A DNA stretch of 35,691 nucleotides, from positions 1-35,691 of the forward strand of contig NZ_AFWJ01000268.1 of the NCBI RefSeq assembly GCF_000222685.1, given 5' to 3'. The position numbers and the translations under genes were made by a program. The notes beneath the pieces are model-generated. The model worked only from the letters and a program-made list of their open reading frames with translations. It did no database searches and was not told where the DNA came from. How positions within the stretch are numbered: position 1 is the stretch's first letter; every line of letters begins with the position of its first letter. Shown one piece after another: positions 28,273 to 35,691 of the stretch. The DNA comes from Vibrio nigripulchritudo ATCC 27043. GTDB taxonomy: Bacteria > Pseudomonadota > Gammaproteobacteria > Enterobacterales > Vibrionaceae.

Positions 28273-28584
28273 ATGGAACAAGAAACGGTAGTGATGGACA
28301 TCATCTGCAATGCCGGTGAAGCCAGAAGTTTGTGTTTTGAAGCGTTAGTGTTAGCCAGAAAGAGTGAGTTTGATAACGCTCGGGCATCTCTTAAACAAGC
28401 CAAAGAATGTTTGAATCGAGCACACCTGACTCAGACTCAGTTAATCGAAGCCGATCAGGGGGAAGGAAAAGTTCCGATGACGTTAGTCATGGTTCACGCA
28501 CAGGACCATTTGATGACGACCATTCTTGCTCACGAGTTAGCAACTGAAATGGTGGAACTGCACCAGAAACTGGCAGAGAAGTAG
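28273..28584 (+). CDS. chbA: PTS IIA component, lactose/cellobiose (chitobiose) family
   Basis: 103 residues from the ATG at 28273, which has GGAGAG four bases upstream; the frame is open back to a TTG at 28240, but that would read through the hairpin and add residues absent from the family. The phospho-accepting histidine is H75 in LVMVHAQDHLM. All-helical, expected as a cytosolic trimer that receives phosphate from HPr and gives it to the IIB Cys8. Ten bases separate it from chbF. Confidence 0.92.
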   Translation: MEQETVVMDIICNAGEARSLCFEALVLARKSEFDNARASLKQAKECLNRAHLTQTQLIEADQGEGKVPMTLVMVHAQDHLMTTILAHELATEMVELHQKLAEK

Positions 28585-28594
28585 GAGAAAAACG

Positions 28595-29905
28595 ATGCAA
28601 AAGAAATCACTTAAACTCGCCATCATTGGTGGAGGAAGCAGTTACACACCCGAGTTGGTTGAAGGCGTGTTGAAAAGGCTCGACAAACTGCCCGTTCGTG
28701 AAATGCATTTTGTGGATGTAGCGGAAGGGGAAGAAAAACTGGAAATCATCGCGGCACTTGCGAAGCGGATGGTGGAAAAAGTGGGAGCGGACATTGAAAT
28801 CAAAGCCTCTCTTGATCGCCGAAGCGCCATTAAGGATGCCGACTTCATCATGACTCAGTTTCGGGTGGGAGGATTAAAAGCACGTGCAAACGATGAGCGT
28901 ATCCCAATTAAATACAACGTTATTGGTCAGGAAACCACTGGACCAGGCGGGTTTGCCAAAGCGCTGCGCACCATCCCCGTCATATTAGACATTTGTAAAG
29001 ACATTGAAGAGCTTGCCCCTAACGCATGGATGCTGAATTTCACCAACCCGGCTGGGCTTGTGACTGAGGCTGTTCATCGCCACACCAAAGTAAAAAGTAT
29101 GGGGCTGTGTAATGTACCGGTTTCCATGACCATGATGGTGGCGGAAATGATGGATTGTGAACCCCATGAACTGCAACTGGACTTTGCTGGGTTGAATCAT
29201 CTGGTGTGGGTGCATCAGGTATGGCTGCATGGTGAAGACATCACCGAGACGGTTCTTGAAAAAGTAGGTGATGGTGCGAATTTCAGTATGAAGAATATTT
29301 TCGAAGAACCCTGGGATCCTGATTTCCTCCATGCGCTTGGAGTCATTCCGTGCCCGTACCACCGTTACTTTTACCAAACGGAAGCCATGCTGGCAGAAGA
29401 AAAACAATCTGCAGAAGAAGTGGGGACTCGTGCAGAACAGGTGATGCAGACCGAAAAAGAGCTGTTTGAGCTGTACCGGGATATCAATCTTGATCATAAA
29501 CCAGAACAGCTTGAGCAACGTGGTGGCGCATACTATTCCGATGCCTCACTCAACCTGGTTGATGCGATTCACAACAACTTGAACGCTGTCCATGTGGTGA
29601 ACGTTCGTAACAACGGCGCGATTCATACTTTACCTGATGACGCTGTTATCGAATGCAGCTCGGTTGTCGGAAGCTTTGGCGCAAAACCTCTGGCTGTCGG
29701 GGCATTTCCTGCGGAAATTCGAGGCTTAATCCATCAGGTTAAAGCCTATGAAGAACTGGCGGTTGAAGCTGCGGTAACAGGCAGCTATGAGAAAAGCCTG
29801 ATGGCGCTGGCCAACAACCCGCTCGTACCCGATATCGCTGCCGCAAAAGCAATCTTGGATGAGATTTTAGAATCCAATAAACCTTACCTGCCTCAATTTA
29901 GCTAA
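28595..29905 (+). CDS. chbF: 6-phospho-beta-glucosidase, glycoside hydrolase family 4
   Basis: 436 residues (E. coli ChbF 450). It hydrolyses the 6-phosphorylated disaccharide delivered by the PTS by the NAD+- and Mn2+-dependent redox mechanism of GH4. The NAD-binding loop KLAIIGGGSSYTPELVEG is at 7-24; the metal site uses C172 in GLCNVP (170-175) and H202 in GLNHLVWVH. Strong RBS GGAG upstream of the ATG. The neighbouring deacetylase suggests that N-acetylated chitobiose phosphate is deacetylated first. Confidence 0.93.
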   Translation: MQKKSLKLAIIGGGSSYTPELVEGVLKRLDKLPVREMHFVDVAEGEEKLEIIAALAKRMVEKVGADIEIKASLDRRSAIKDADFIMTQFRVGGLKARANDERIPIKYNVIGQETTGPGGFAKALRTIPVILDICKDIEELAPNAWMLNFTNPAGLVTEAVHRHTKVKSMGLCNVPVSMTMMVAEMMDCEPHELQLDFAGLNHLVWVHQVWLHGEDITETVLEKVGDGANFSMKNIFEEPWDPDFLHALGVIPCPYHRYFYQTEAMLAEEKQSAEEVGTRAEQVMQTEKELFELYRDINLDHKPEQLEQRGGAYYSDASLNLVDAIHNNLNAVHVVNVRNNGAIHTLPDDAVIECSSVVGSFGAKPLAVGAFPAEIRGLIHQVKAYEELAVEAAVTGSYEKSLMALANNPLVPDIAAAKAILDEILESNKPYLPQFS

Positions 29906-29942
29906 CAGACATTGGCGGTATGATGGCAAAAAAGGAGGTCCT

Positions 29943-30662
29943 ATGAAGGTGATTTTTAATGCAGACGATTTTGGTCTGACGCACGGTGTAAACCAAGGTA
30001 TCAAAGAAGCTCATACTCAAGGTGTGGTGAATTCCACCACGCTCATGGTTGGGATGGACGCAGACAAAGAAGCCGTCGAGATGGCAAAGCAATTGCCCGA
30101 TCTTAAAGTTGGCATTCATCTGCGCTTCACGGCAGGCAAACCACTGACTGGCTCACCAAATCTTCAAGGAGATGATGGTTTGTTTCCTAAACAACCTGAC
30201 TTTTGGCCGCGCCGAGACTTTGATGCCGAAGCGATTGAAAAAGAGGTCAGAGCGCAACTTGAGTATTTTGACCAATTGGGTCTCGAACTGAGCCATATTG
30301 ATAGCCACCATCACGCTCATGGGCACCCGCAAATTTTGCCGATTGTTGAAAACATTGCGAAGGAAAGAGGCGTACCATTGCGAGCGCAAACTGTTGAAAA
30401 CTGCCGTTATCAATTTACCGAAAAGTTTTTTGATAAAACGGTTGAGTTAGATGCGTTACTGACTTTGGTGAGTTCTTACCAAGATCGTTGTGATGTGCTT
30501 GAGGTGATGTGTCATCCGGCCCTTGTCGACGAACACCTGAAACAAATATCGAGCTACGCTCTTCAACGAGAGAAAGAGCTGAGTGTACTGACGGATCCTC
30601 GTTTGAAGGCGTCACTCAAAGATATGGGCATTCAGGTTTCGGATTACTCAGCGGTACTCTGA
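29943..30662 (+). CDS. chbG: ChbG/YdjC-type carbohydrate deacetylase
   Basis: 239 residues. It removes an acetyl group from chitobiose 6-phosphate (in E. coli also chitotriose 6-phosphate), which makes the sugar a substrate for ChbF and an inducer. Metal-site motifs: FNADDFGLTHGVNQ (D8, D9), VGIHLRF (H59) and HIDSHHHAHGHP (about 118-129). The ATG has an unusually strong site, AAGGAGGT, nine bases ahead. The last structural gene of the operon; a double-stem terminator follows. Its presence argues for a chitin-derived substrate rather than cellobiose alone. Confidence 0.92.
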   Translation: MKVIFNADDFGLTHGVNQGIKEAHTQGVVNSTTLMVGMDADKEAVEMAKQLPDLKVGIHLRFTAGKPLTGSPNLQGDDGLFPKQPDFWPRRDFDAEAIEKEVRAQLEYFDQLGLELSHIDSHHHAHGHPQILPIVENIAKERGVPLRAQTVENCRYQFTEKFFDKTVELDALLTLVSSYQDRCDVLEVMCHPALVDEHLKQISSYALQREKELSVLTDPRLKASLKDMGIQVSDYSAVL

Positions 30663-30678
30663 TCGCATAAACAGAAAG

Positions 30679-30744
30679 CAGCTGCCTCGCTGGAACCCCC
30701 TAAACCTTAATTCCAGCGGTGAAATCTGGCAGCTCGCTTTTTTC
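30679..30744 (+). terminator. Intrinsic terminator of the chb operon
   Basis: An outer stem AGCTGCC (30680-30686) with GGCAGCT (30728-30734) encloses an inner perfect stem CGCTGGAA (30688-30695) with TTCCAGCG (30711-30718). Six T follow at 30738-30743. It isolates the LacI-family gene from the operon. Confidence 0.8.
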
Positions 30745-30788
30745 TCGGTTACATTGAGCCCAGACAGACAATAAGGAACACTGGCAGC

Positions 30789-31787
30789 ATGGCAAGAATT
30801 AAAGACGTCGCAGAACTGGCTGGCGTCAACCGTTCGACCGTTTCTCGTATCATTAATGGAGAAGGGAAATTTCGGGAAGAAACCAAAAGAAAAGTAGAAC
30901 AAGCCATGGCAGAGCTAAACTATCGCCCCAGTGCGATTGCGCGCTCTTTAGCAACCGCCTCATCGAATATGACGGGGTTGCTCGTGACCTTCTATACCGG
31001 TGGTTTCTTCGGTGAAATGATGAATCAGGTTCAAAATGAGCTGGATAAACACAAGAAGTTCCTGATCACTGCGCAAGGGCACCATAGTGCAGAGGGTGAA
31101 CGTGAAGCGATTCAGCGATTTCATGATCTTCGCTGTGAAGGGTACGTGCTCCACTGCCGCTATATGAGTGATGAAGAACTACGCACGTTAGCCGAGCAAC
31201 CAACGCCATTTGTGTTGTTAGACCGCTTTGTTGAAGGTTTAGAAGATCGCTGCATTACGTTTGATCACACTGAAGCTGCGCGTGTAGCTACGTCATATTT
31301 AATCCAGCAGGGTCATCAACACCTCGGTTGCATCTCGGGGCCTAGTAGCCGATTCAGCGGTCAGCGACGCCTGGCTGGTTTTGTTGCCGCTGTTGAGGAA
31401 CATAATCTGGAGCTAAATTCTGAACAGATTGTCGAAGGGGATTACGGACGGCAAAGTGGTTACTTTGCAGCAAAATCCTTAATGGAAAACAACCCTCAGA
31501 TTACCGCTATCTTTTCTGCCAGTGAAGAAATGACCAGTGGTGCTATGCAGTACTTTTACGAGAAGAATATCAGGGTGCCTGAAGATGTTTCTGTTGTCAG
31601 CTTTGACAGTGTTGAGGTGTGTGAAAGCTTTTATCCTGCTGTTTCTTCCGTCCAGTTTCCTATCAGCAAAATGGCGAGAGCCGCTGTAGAAGTGTTAACG
31701 GCTAAAATCGAGAATAAAGAAAGTGACGTGTCCCACGAGTTTGCACCTGAAGTTAAAATCAGAAAAAGCGTGCGAGCCCTTTGTTAA
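30789..31787 (+). CDS. LacI-family transcriptional regulator of the chb operon
   Basis: 332 residues. The N-terminal HTH ARIKDVAELAGVNRSTVSRI and hinge helix (YRPSAIARSLATASS, about 46-60) are canonical for LacI/GalR repressors; residues 60-332 form a periplasmic-binding-like effector domain. The E. coli chb operon is controlled by an AraC-type ChbR plus NagC, so a LacI-type protein here is a different regulatory arrangement. It most likely represses chb through the palindrome at 26406 until an imported sugar or its phosphate binds. The RBS AAGGAA is about 12 bases ahead. Effector not inferable. Confidence 0.88.
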   Translation: MARIKDVAELAGVNRSTVSRIINGEGKFREETKRKVEQAMAELNYRPSAIARSLATASSNMTGLLVTFYTGGFFGEMMNQVQNELDKHKKFLITAQGHHSAEGEREAIQRFHDLRCEGYVLHCRYMSDEELRTLAEQPTPFVLLDRFVEGLEDRCITFDHTEAARVATSYLIQQGHQHLGCISGPSSRFSGQRRLAGFVAAVEEHNLELNSEQIVEGDYGRQSGYFAAKSLMENNPQITAIFSASEEMTSGAMQYFYEKNIRVPEDVSVVSFDSVEVCESFYPAVSSVQFPISKMARAAVEVLTAKIENKESDVSHEFAPEVKIRKSVRALC

Positions 31788-31906
31788 TGAGGGAATACGT
31801 TACCTAGCAAAGGTTTAGTCACACCATGGAAAGCAGAGCTCGCCTGTAACTTTGAATTCTTGGCCTATAGTTAAAACTGCACGTTCATTAATTTGGGGAG
31901 AATTCA

Positions 31907-32731
31907 ATGGATCAGGCAAGTTTACTATCAAGAATAAATGAATTACCTAAAATTCGAAAAGTCTTGCAGGAGCTCGTTGAAATGGTCAACCGGGATGAGG
32001 TTGATCTTATGCAGCTTTCGCAAAAAATCGCTATGGAGCAAGTGGTATCCGCCCGTATTCTCCGACTCGCTAACTCCGCTCACTTTGGGCGCAGCCGAAC
32101 AGTAGCTTCTATTGATGAAGCCGTTATCCGCTTAGGTACCGAACCCATCAGAACCTTAGTGGTGGTATCAGTATTGACCAGTGCCTTCCCTAAATTTGAA
32201 ACCATGGATGTGACTGAATACTGGAACGACACTTTTGAAGTGGCCACTATTGCCAGCAACATTGCGAAAGAAGTGGGGCTGGAACCAAACCAAGTGTTTA
32301 CCGCTGGTATTCTCCATAACATCGGTGAATTGATGATTCATGCGTTGGCTCCAGAAGAAGCTAAGTCTATTCAAGATAGAATCGATGCTGGCGAAGTCGC
32401 AGAAGACGTTCAGCGCGAAGTGCTGGGCACAACAGCCTCTGAGCTTGGAGCGAAACTCGCAACAGCCTGGAAATTTGCGCCTCAGCTCGTCGATTCAATC
32501 GCTCATTGTCTAGACCCTAACAACGCCGCAGAAGAGCCCAAAATTGCCTGGTCTTTACACTTGGCAAGGCAGATCAATATCGATTGGGATGATATTGAAG
32601 AGGAAGATCAAAGGCTCGAATATATTGAGTCAAACCATGACGCGAAAGTACTTGGTCTGTCGACGGCATTTTTACCGACATTGGAAAATGTCAGAGGACA
32701 AGGTCGAGACCTCGCAGCTCAAATGGTGTAA
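31907..32731 (+). CDS. HDOD-domain signalling protein
   Basis: 274 residues. The HDOD domain (about 8-205) covers RINELPKIRKVLQELVEMVN, the ILRLANSAHFG motif (51-61) and AGILHNIGELMI (133-144). In this family the HD pair is often degenerate; here HN replaces HD at 137-138, so hydrolase activity is unlikely and a scaffold/regulatory role is expected. The RBS GGGGAG is near the ATG. It stands alone between the chb regulator and an HD-GYP gene, with its own terminator. Function within chemotaxis, c-di-GMP or stress control cannot be read from sequence. Confidence 0.85.
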   Translation: MDQASLLSRINELPKIRKVLQELVEMVNRDEVDLMQLSQKIAMEQVVSARILRLANSAHFGRSRTVASIDEAVIRLGTEPIRTLVVVSVLTSAFPKFETMDVTEYWNDTFEVATIASNIAKEVGLEPNQVFTAGILHNIGELMIHALAPEEAKSIQDRIDAGEVAEDVQREVLGTTASELGAKLATAWKFAPQLVDSIAHCLDPNNAAEEPKIAWSLHLARQINIDWDDIEEEDQRLEYIESNHDAKVLGLSTAFLPTLENVRGQGRDLAAQMV

Positions 32732-32742
32732 CGAAATGTATT

Positions 32743-32769
32743 AAAGGGGTTTGGCTACTCCTTTTTTTC
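32743..32769 (+). terminator. Intrinsic terminator after the HDOD gene
   Basis: AAGGGGT (32744-32750), loop TTGGCT, ACTCCTT (32757-32763) with one G-T pair, followed by a run of T broken by one C. It starts 12 bases after the stop at 32731. Confidence 0.85.
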
Positions 32770-32778
32770 TTTATAATG

Positions 32779-32833
32779 TCAGTGCTCAATAAATCACAAT
32801 TTATACATTTTTAGGTGGTTTATTGAGCACTGA
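32779..32833. repeat. Long near-perfect inverted repeat (19-bp arms)
   Basis: TCAGTGCTCAATAAATCAC (32779-32797) and GTGGTTTATTGAGCACTGA (32815-32833) are reverse complements except for one G-T pair, around a 17-base AT-rich loop. It lies just after the HDOD terminator and 165 bases before the HD-GYP start. There is no T-run, so it is not a second terminator. No transposon hallmark or attC motif is seen. Confidence 0.85.
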
Positions 32834-32997
32834 GTGGTTGTTAACATACTGAAAATTAATCGTATTGTTACCTAAGTCAAACTTTGCATATTCGCTTTGT
32901 AATCCATTTTGTGACTGCAGGTGAATCGCGGTTAGATTGACACTCCCGCTCAAAGTTAAGCGTTAAAAACGTAACTTAGGACAATATTCGATTCAGT

Positions 32998-34248
32998 GTG
33001 GCCAGTATTAAAATAACGGTCGATCGCATTCAACCGGGGTTGCATATCCGGTTACCAGTCAGCTGGAAAGATCACCCGTTTCTTCTCAATAGCTTTAAGA
33101 TCAAATCCCAGGACCAAGTTGATATCATTCGTCACTTGGGGATTAAACACGTCTATATAAACCCACTCCAAAGTGATGCCCAGCCACTTCCAGCTAACGA
33201 AGCAATGGAAAATGTGGAGCAAGAGACAGCACTTGAGCTTGCCAAGAAAAAAATGTGGCAGGAAAAGCAAACCCGCATAGAAAAACTCAACGCATATCGC
33301 CGACGTGTGAATAAATGCGAAAAAGAGTTTGAGCGTTCTTTGTCTCAACTGCGTTCAGTCATGAGCAAGATCCGCAGCCGACCGCTTGATGCGGTAAAAG
33401 AGGCAACGGTTATGGTGGATGAAGTTGTCGATAAGCTTTTAGCAGACAACAACGTGACACTTCATCTAATGAATGGAAAAAGCAAATTCCAGGACATTTA
33501 CTTCCATTCGCTGAATGTAGCGGTGATCGCTATGATGATCGCCAAAAGCAAAGGGATGAAGGCGGAAGCGATCAAAGAGATCGCTTTTGGTGCACTTTTT
33601 CACGATATGGGGAAAGTTCGTGTACCAGCAGCCATCGTCAATAAGAAGTCACCGCTGACTGCACCGGAAGAGAATTACCTCAAGTTACACACCAAATATG
33701 GCTTGGAGCTGACAGAGAAAATTGAAGATTTCCCTTCCAGTGCCAAGCGCATCATTTGCCAGCATCATGAATACCTTGATGGCAGTGGTTACCCAGACGG
33801 TCTGAAAGGGGAACAGATAGACCCTTATGCTCAGATCGTTGCGTTAGCCAATGCTTACGATAACTTGTGCCACCCAAGAATTGAGTCAGAGCAAAAGATT
33901 CCTTTCAGCGCGCTCTCTCATCTATATAAGAAGTGCAAGCATCTATATAACAATGAAAACCTGAACATTCTCATCAAATTTATGGGAGTGTACCCACCAG
34001 GTACCGTCGTCCAGTTGTCTAATGAAATGGTCGGGATGGTCATTTCTGTCAATGCGCAGAATATCCTTTACCCGAACGTATTACTTTACGATTCAAATGT
34101 GCCACGTAACCAGGCACCCATTCTTGATCTTGCGGATAGTGAACTCAAAATCGTGTCGGCCATTTTGCCGCACAAGCTACCGGAAAAGGTGAGGGAATAC
34201 TTAAATCCAAGGACTCGGATATCTTACTACTTTGAGAACGACGCCTAA
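32998..34248 (+). CDS. DUF3391/HD-GYP cyclic di-GMP phosphodiesterase
   Basis: 416 residues from a GTG at 32998; the only SD-like AGGA is 15 bases ahead, but the start VDRIQPGLHIRLP matches the usual N-terminus of DUF3391 proteins. Residues 1-60 are DUF3391, about 75-125 a charged coiled segment, and about 140-345 the HD-GYP domain. The metal motif H202-D203 (FHDMGKVRVP), HHE (256-258) and the GYP of GSGYPDGLKG (264-266) are intact, so it should hydrolyse c-di-GMP to GMP. The C-terminal 70 residues contain a PilZ-like beta pattern (PPGTVVQLSNEMVGMVISV). No receiver or membrane domain; regulation unknown. The stop lies inside an 8-bp hairpin. Confidence 0.9.
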   Translation: MASIKITVDRIQPGLHIRLPVSWKDHPFLLNSFKIKSQDQVDIIRHLGIKHVYINPLQSDAQPLPANEAMENVEQETALELAKKKMWQEKQTRIEKLNAYRRRVNKCEKEFERSLSQLRSVMSKIRSRPLDAVKEATVMVDEVVDKLLADNNVTLHLMNGKSKFQDIYFHSLNVAVIAMMIAKSKGMKAEAIKEIAFGALFHDMGKVRVPAAIVNKKSPLTAPEENYLKLHTKYGLELTEKIEDFPSSAKRIICQHHEYLDGSGYPDGLKGEQIDPYAQIVALANAYDNLCHPRIESEQKIPFSALSHLYKKCKHLYNNENLNILIKFMGVYPPGTVVQLSNEMVGMVISVNAQNILYPNVLLYDSNVPRNQAPILDLADSELKIVSAILPHKLPEKVREYLNPRTRISYYFENDA

Positions 34249-34260
34249 CGCATTCTCAAA

Positions 34261-34297
34261 AGTGACGATTTATGGAGAGAATTTCGTCGCTGTTTTG
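34261..34297 (+). terminator. Terminator after the HD-GYP gene
   Basis: AGTGACGA (34261-34268) pairs with TCGTCGCT (34284-34291), one G-T pair, followed by GTTTTG. Just before it TTTGAGAA (34231-34238) and TTCTCAAA (34253-34260) form another 8-bp hairpin that includes the stop codon. Confidence 0.6.
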
Positions 34298-34439
34298 CCA
34301 TGTGTTTGATTTGACGCTTAGATTTCATCTCAAGCACTTGGCAAACCGTAGATGCTCTGATTTTATATCTTTCTTAGATAGATACTTGGATTCATAGCAA
34401 CGAGTCGTTGTGGGATTCTATGTACATTGGAGTGTTACT

Positions 34440-35240
34440 ATGCAGTCAACTACACAAACAGCAAAGCCGGAATACCTGCTGATGGCATTACGGCAAACAA
34501 TAAAAGACGAAGGCATTACCTATAATACTCTGGCACAGCAATTGGGTGTGCCGTTATCATCATTAAAAAGACACCTTCACAACACCTCTATTCCATTGGA
34601 AAAGCTTCTTACCTATTGTGTAGGGGCTGGTATCAATTTGTCAGAGCTTCACCAGGTTGCTCTGAAGCTACAGTTCAAAAACGAAAACTTCTTTAATGAA
34701 ATTCAAGATGACGTGTTCTTCGAATTTCCTCAGCTCTACGATTTCTATCGCGAATTGCGTCATCGTGAAAACGACCTTCATTTAATGCAGGAGGAATACG
34801 GGCTCGACGATGCGGCTACTTATCTCTATTTACGTGCGCTGGAAATTTTAGGGCTTATTCAATTGGGTGAAAGCAACCGCTTCTCTTTTATTGGTCCTTA
34901 TCACTACCAAATGTCGAGCTCATCCAAACTCGGACAGCAGTATTTAAAAAGCTTAACCGAACAGCTATTGAAAGCGAAAGACTCAGCCAAAGTCATCTGT
35001 GGGCGAATGTATCTTTCCGAAGAGCAATTGGAATCCATCGAAACCAAGCTCAACGAAGAGATACTAAGAACGCATAATGAGAATATGGAACAGGGTCGAA
35101 CCGAACCTGATCATCTGCGCAATTTGATGTTCTTCGAAACCAAGTATAAGAAGGTACTGTTCTCTGCTGGTATAAGCCCACTACCTAATGATGTCCTTAA
35201 TAGAGTGAAGAACATGATAAGCGAAGACGGAAATGTCTAA
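34440..35240 (+). CDS. HTH (XRE-like) transcriptional regulator
   Basis: 266 residues from the ATG at 34440, with GGAG seven bases ahead; an upstream in-frame start at 34410 lacks a site. Residues about 12-60 form a Cro/C1-type helix-turn-helix (YNTLAQQLGVPLSSLKRHLH). The rest (60-266) is a helical regulatory domain of no recognised family, found in some Vibrio XRE proteins from memory. It ends two bases before a DnaA-box-like sequence and is the last gene before the rRNA operon. No target or ligand can be named. Confidence 0.75.
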   Translation: MQSTTQTAKPEYLLMALRQTIKDEGITYNTLAQQLGVPLSSLKRHLHNTSIPLEKLLTYCVGAGINLSELHQVALKLQFKNENFFNEIQDDVFFEFPQLYDFYRELRHRENDLHLMQEEYGLDDAATYLYLRALEILGLIQLGESNRFSFIGPYHYQMSSSSKLGQQYLKSLTEQLLKAKDSAKVICGRMYLSEEQLESIETKLNEEILRTHNENMEQGRTEPDHLRNLMFFETKYKKVLFSAGISPLPNDVLNRVKNMISEDGNV

Positions 35241-35241
35241 C

Positions 35242-35250
35242 TTATCCACA
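35242..35250 (+). promoter_or_regulatory. Perfect DnaA-box sequence
   Basis: TTATCCACA is an exact match to the strong DnaA-box consensus, one base after the preceding gene. No second box was noticed nearby, so this may be chance or a single regulatory box upstream of the rRNA promoters. Confidence 0.35.
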
Positions 35251-35285
35251 GTAAAATGTGAATAATATGTGTAATTTAAGGGGGT

Positions 35286-35308
35286 AAATTTTATTTAGAA
35301 TAAAATTT
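35286..35308. repeat. Perfect AT-rich inverted repeat upstream of the first rRNA promoter
   Basis: AAATTTTATT (35286-35295) and AATAAAATTT (35299-35308) with a 3-base loop lie about 40-65 bases ahead of the -35 box, in the place of an UP element or Fis-binding region. Confidence 0.55.
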
Positions 35309-35350
35309 GCTCGCTTAGCCTTTCTTTTTAATAAAAATGCCATTTCGGTG

Positions 35351-35378
35351 TTGCCAACTCTGAATTACTCCCTATAAT
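35351..35378 (+). promoter_or_regulatory. rRNA operon promoter P1
   Basis: TTGCCA (35351-35356), 16-base spacer, perfect TATAAT (35373-35378), then the GC-rich discriminator GCCGCC. The 16-base spacer and GC discriminator are typical of stringently controlled rRNA promoters, and AT-rich DNA upstream could act as an UP element. Confidence 0.85.
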
Positions 35379-35500
35379 GCCGCCTCACTGACACGGCAGA
35401 CGCCACAAGGCTTCAGCGAATATGTCAGTTAGGCTTCTAGCTCAAAAATAGATAATTTGTTTCTTCTTTGAAAAAAGAAAAATAAAAAACGAAAAAGTGT

Positions 35501-35528
35501 TTGACACTAATAATTATCTCGCTAGAAT
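35501..35528 (+). promoter_or_regulatory. rRNA operon promoter P2
   Basis: Perfect TTGACA (35501-35506), 16-base spacer, TAGAAT (35523-35528), then GACCGCCTC. An A-rich tract (35468-35497) directly upstream is a strong UP-element candidate. Confidence 0.85.
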
Positions 35529-35691
35529 GACCGCCTCTTCACAAGGAAGCTTAAATCCTTAAGAAGAAAGCTCTTTAACAATATAGACCTATCAATCTGT
35601 GTGGGCACTCGTTGATGATAATCCAATTAGAAACTTCGGTTTCAAATTAGGTTTCAATGAACTGAGTGACCAATCGGTAGTAATACCGGCA
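35529..35691 (+). other. rRNA precursor leader with boxB/boxA; 16S begins beyond the window
   Basis: After P2 a small boxB-like hairpin CTTAA (35550-35554) with TTAAG (35559-35563) is followed by GCTCTTTAACAA (35570-35581), the boxA antitermination site. The downstream stretch with GTGTGGGCACTCG and a GAAAC-TTCG-GTTTC hairpin is the Vibrio 16S leader. The mature 16S start (GAAGAGTTTGATC) is not reached. The region 35241-35500 otherwise contains only the promoter and AT-rich elements listed. Confidence 0.85.

Noticed and set aside
28985-29518. 177-residue minus-strand frame within chbF
   Set aside because: Shadow of the chbF reading frame; no binding site and no recognisable protein.
32779-32833. 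Integron attC site
   Set aside because: The long inverted repeat lacks GTTRRRY/RYYYAAC ends and the region has no cassette array.

Overview
The window looks like chromosomal DNA of a Vibrio or close Vibrionaceae relative. The evidence is the gene run tamA-tamB-ytfP-ppa-fbp-mpl-ubiX-thiBPQ, a chitobiose/cellobiose PTS operon, and a right edge that reads as a Vibrio-type rRNA operon promoter and leader (two strong promoters with a shared discriminator, then boxA, ending just short of 16S). No tools were used: family names come from motifs and memory of the families, not from searches.

Layout. (1) 1-4662: AT-rich accessory DNA. The C-terminal tail of an unknown gene at the left edge is followed by a minus-strand two-gene operon: a coiled-coil McrB-like AAA+ motor and a McrC-like DUF2357/PD-(D/E)XK nuclease. 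This has the architecture of the CoCoNuT (coiled-coil nuclease tandem) branch of McrBC-type defence and is the best candidate for an interesting system. (2) 5005-7841: minus-strand cassette of a cytoplasmic-type muramidase with a peptidoglycan-binding domain, a protein with two lamin-tail-like domains, and a four-helix membrane protein of unknown function. (3) 8110-11723: a large AT-rich lipoprotein with FG-GAP/VCBS-like calcium-motif repeats. Its signal peptide and body are in different frames, separated by a run of six A. (4) 11937-25542: core genes. tamA-tamB-ytfP handle outer-membrane assembly; ppa and fbp are on the opposite strand; mpl does murein recycling; ubiX makes prenyl-FMN; thiBPQ import thiamine under a TPP riboswitch whose translational switch can be read from the bases. 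(5) 25544-31787: a DUF2170 gene, then chbB-chbC-chbA-chbF-chbG and a LacI-family gene. A perfect 12-bp palindrome before chbB is the likely operator. The operon should import, phosphorylate, deacetylate and hydrolyse a beta-linked disaccharide (chitobiose and/or cellobiose). (6) 31907-35240: three signalling genes (HDOD, DUF3391/HD-GYP phosphodiesterase, an HTH regulator), with a long inverted repeat between the first two. (7) 35241-35691: rRNA operon control region.

Several starts were moved from the longest reading frame to an internal start with a better ribosome binding site or signal peptide (6784, 7841, 8110, 11937, 17443, 28273, 34440). No tRNA, IS element, integron attC site or CRISPR array was seen.
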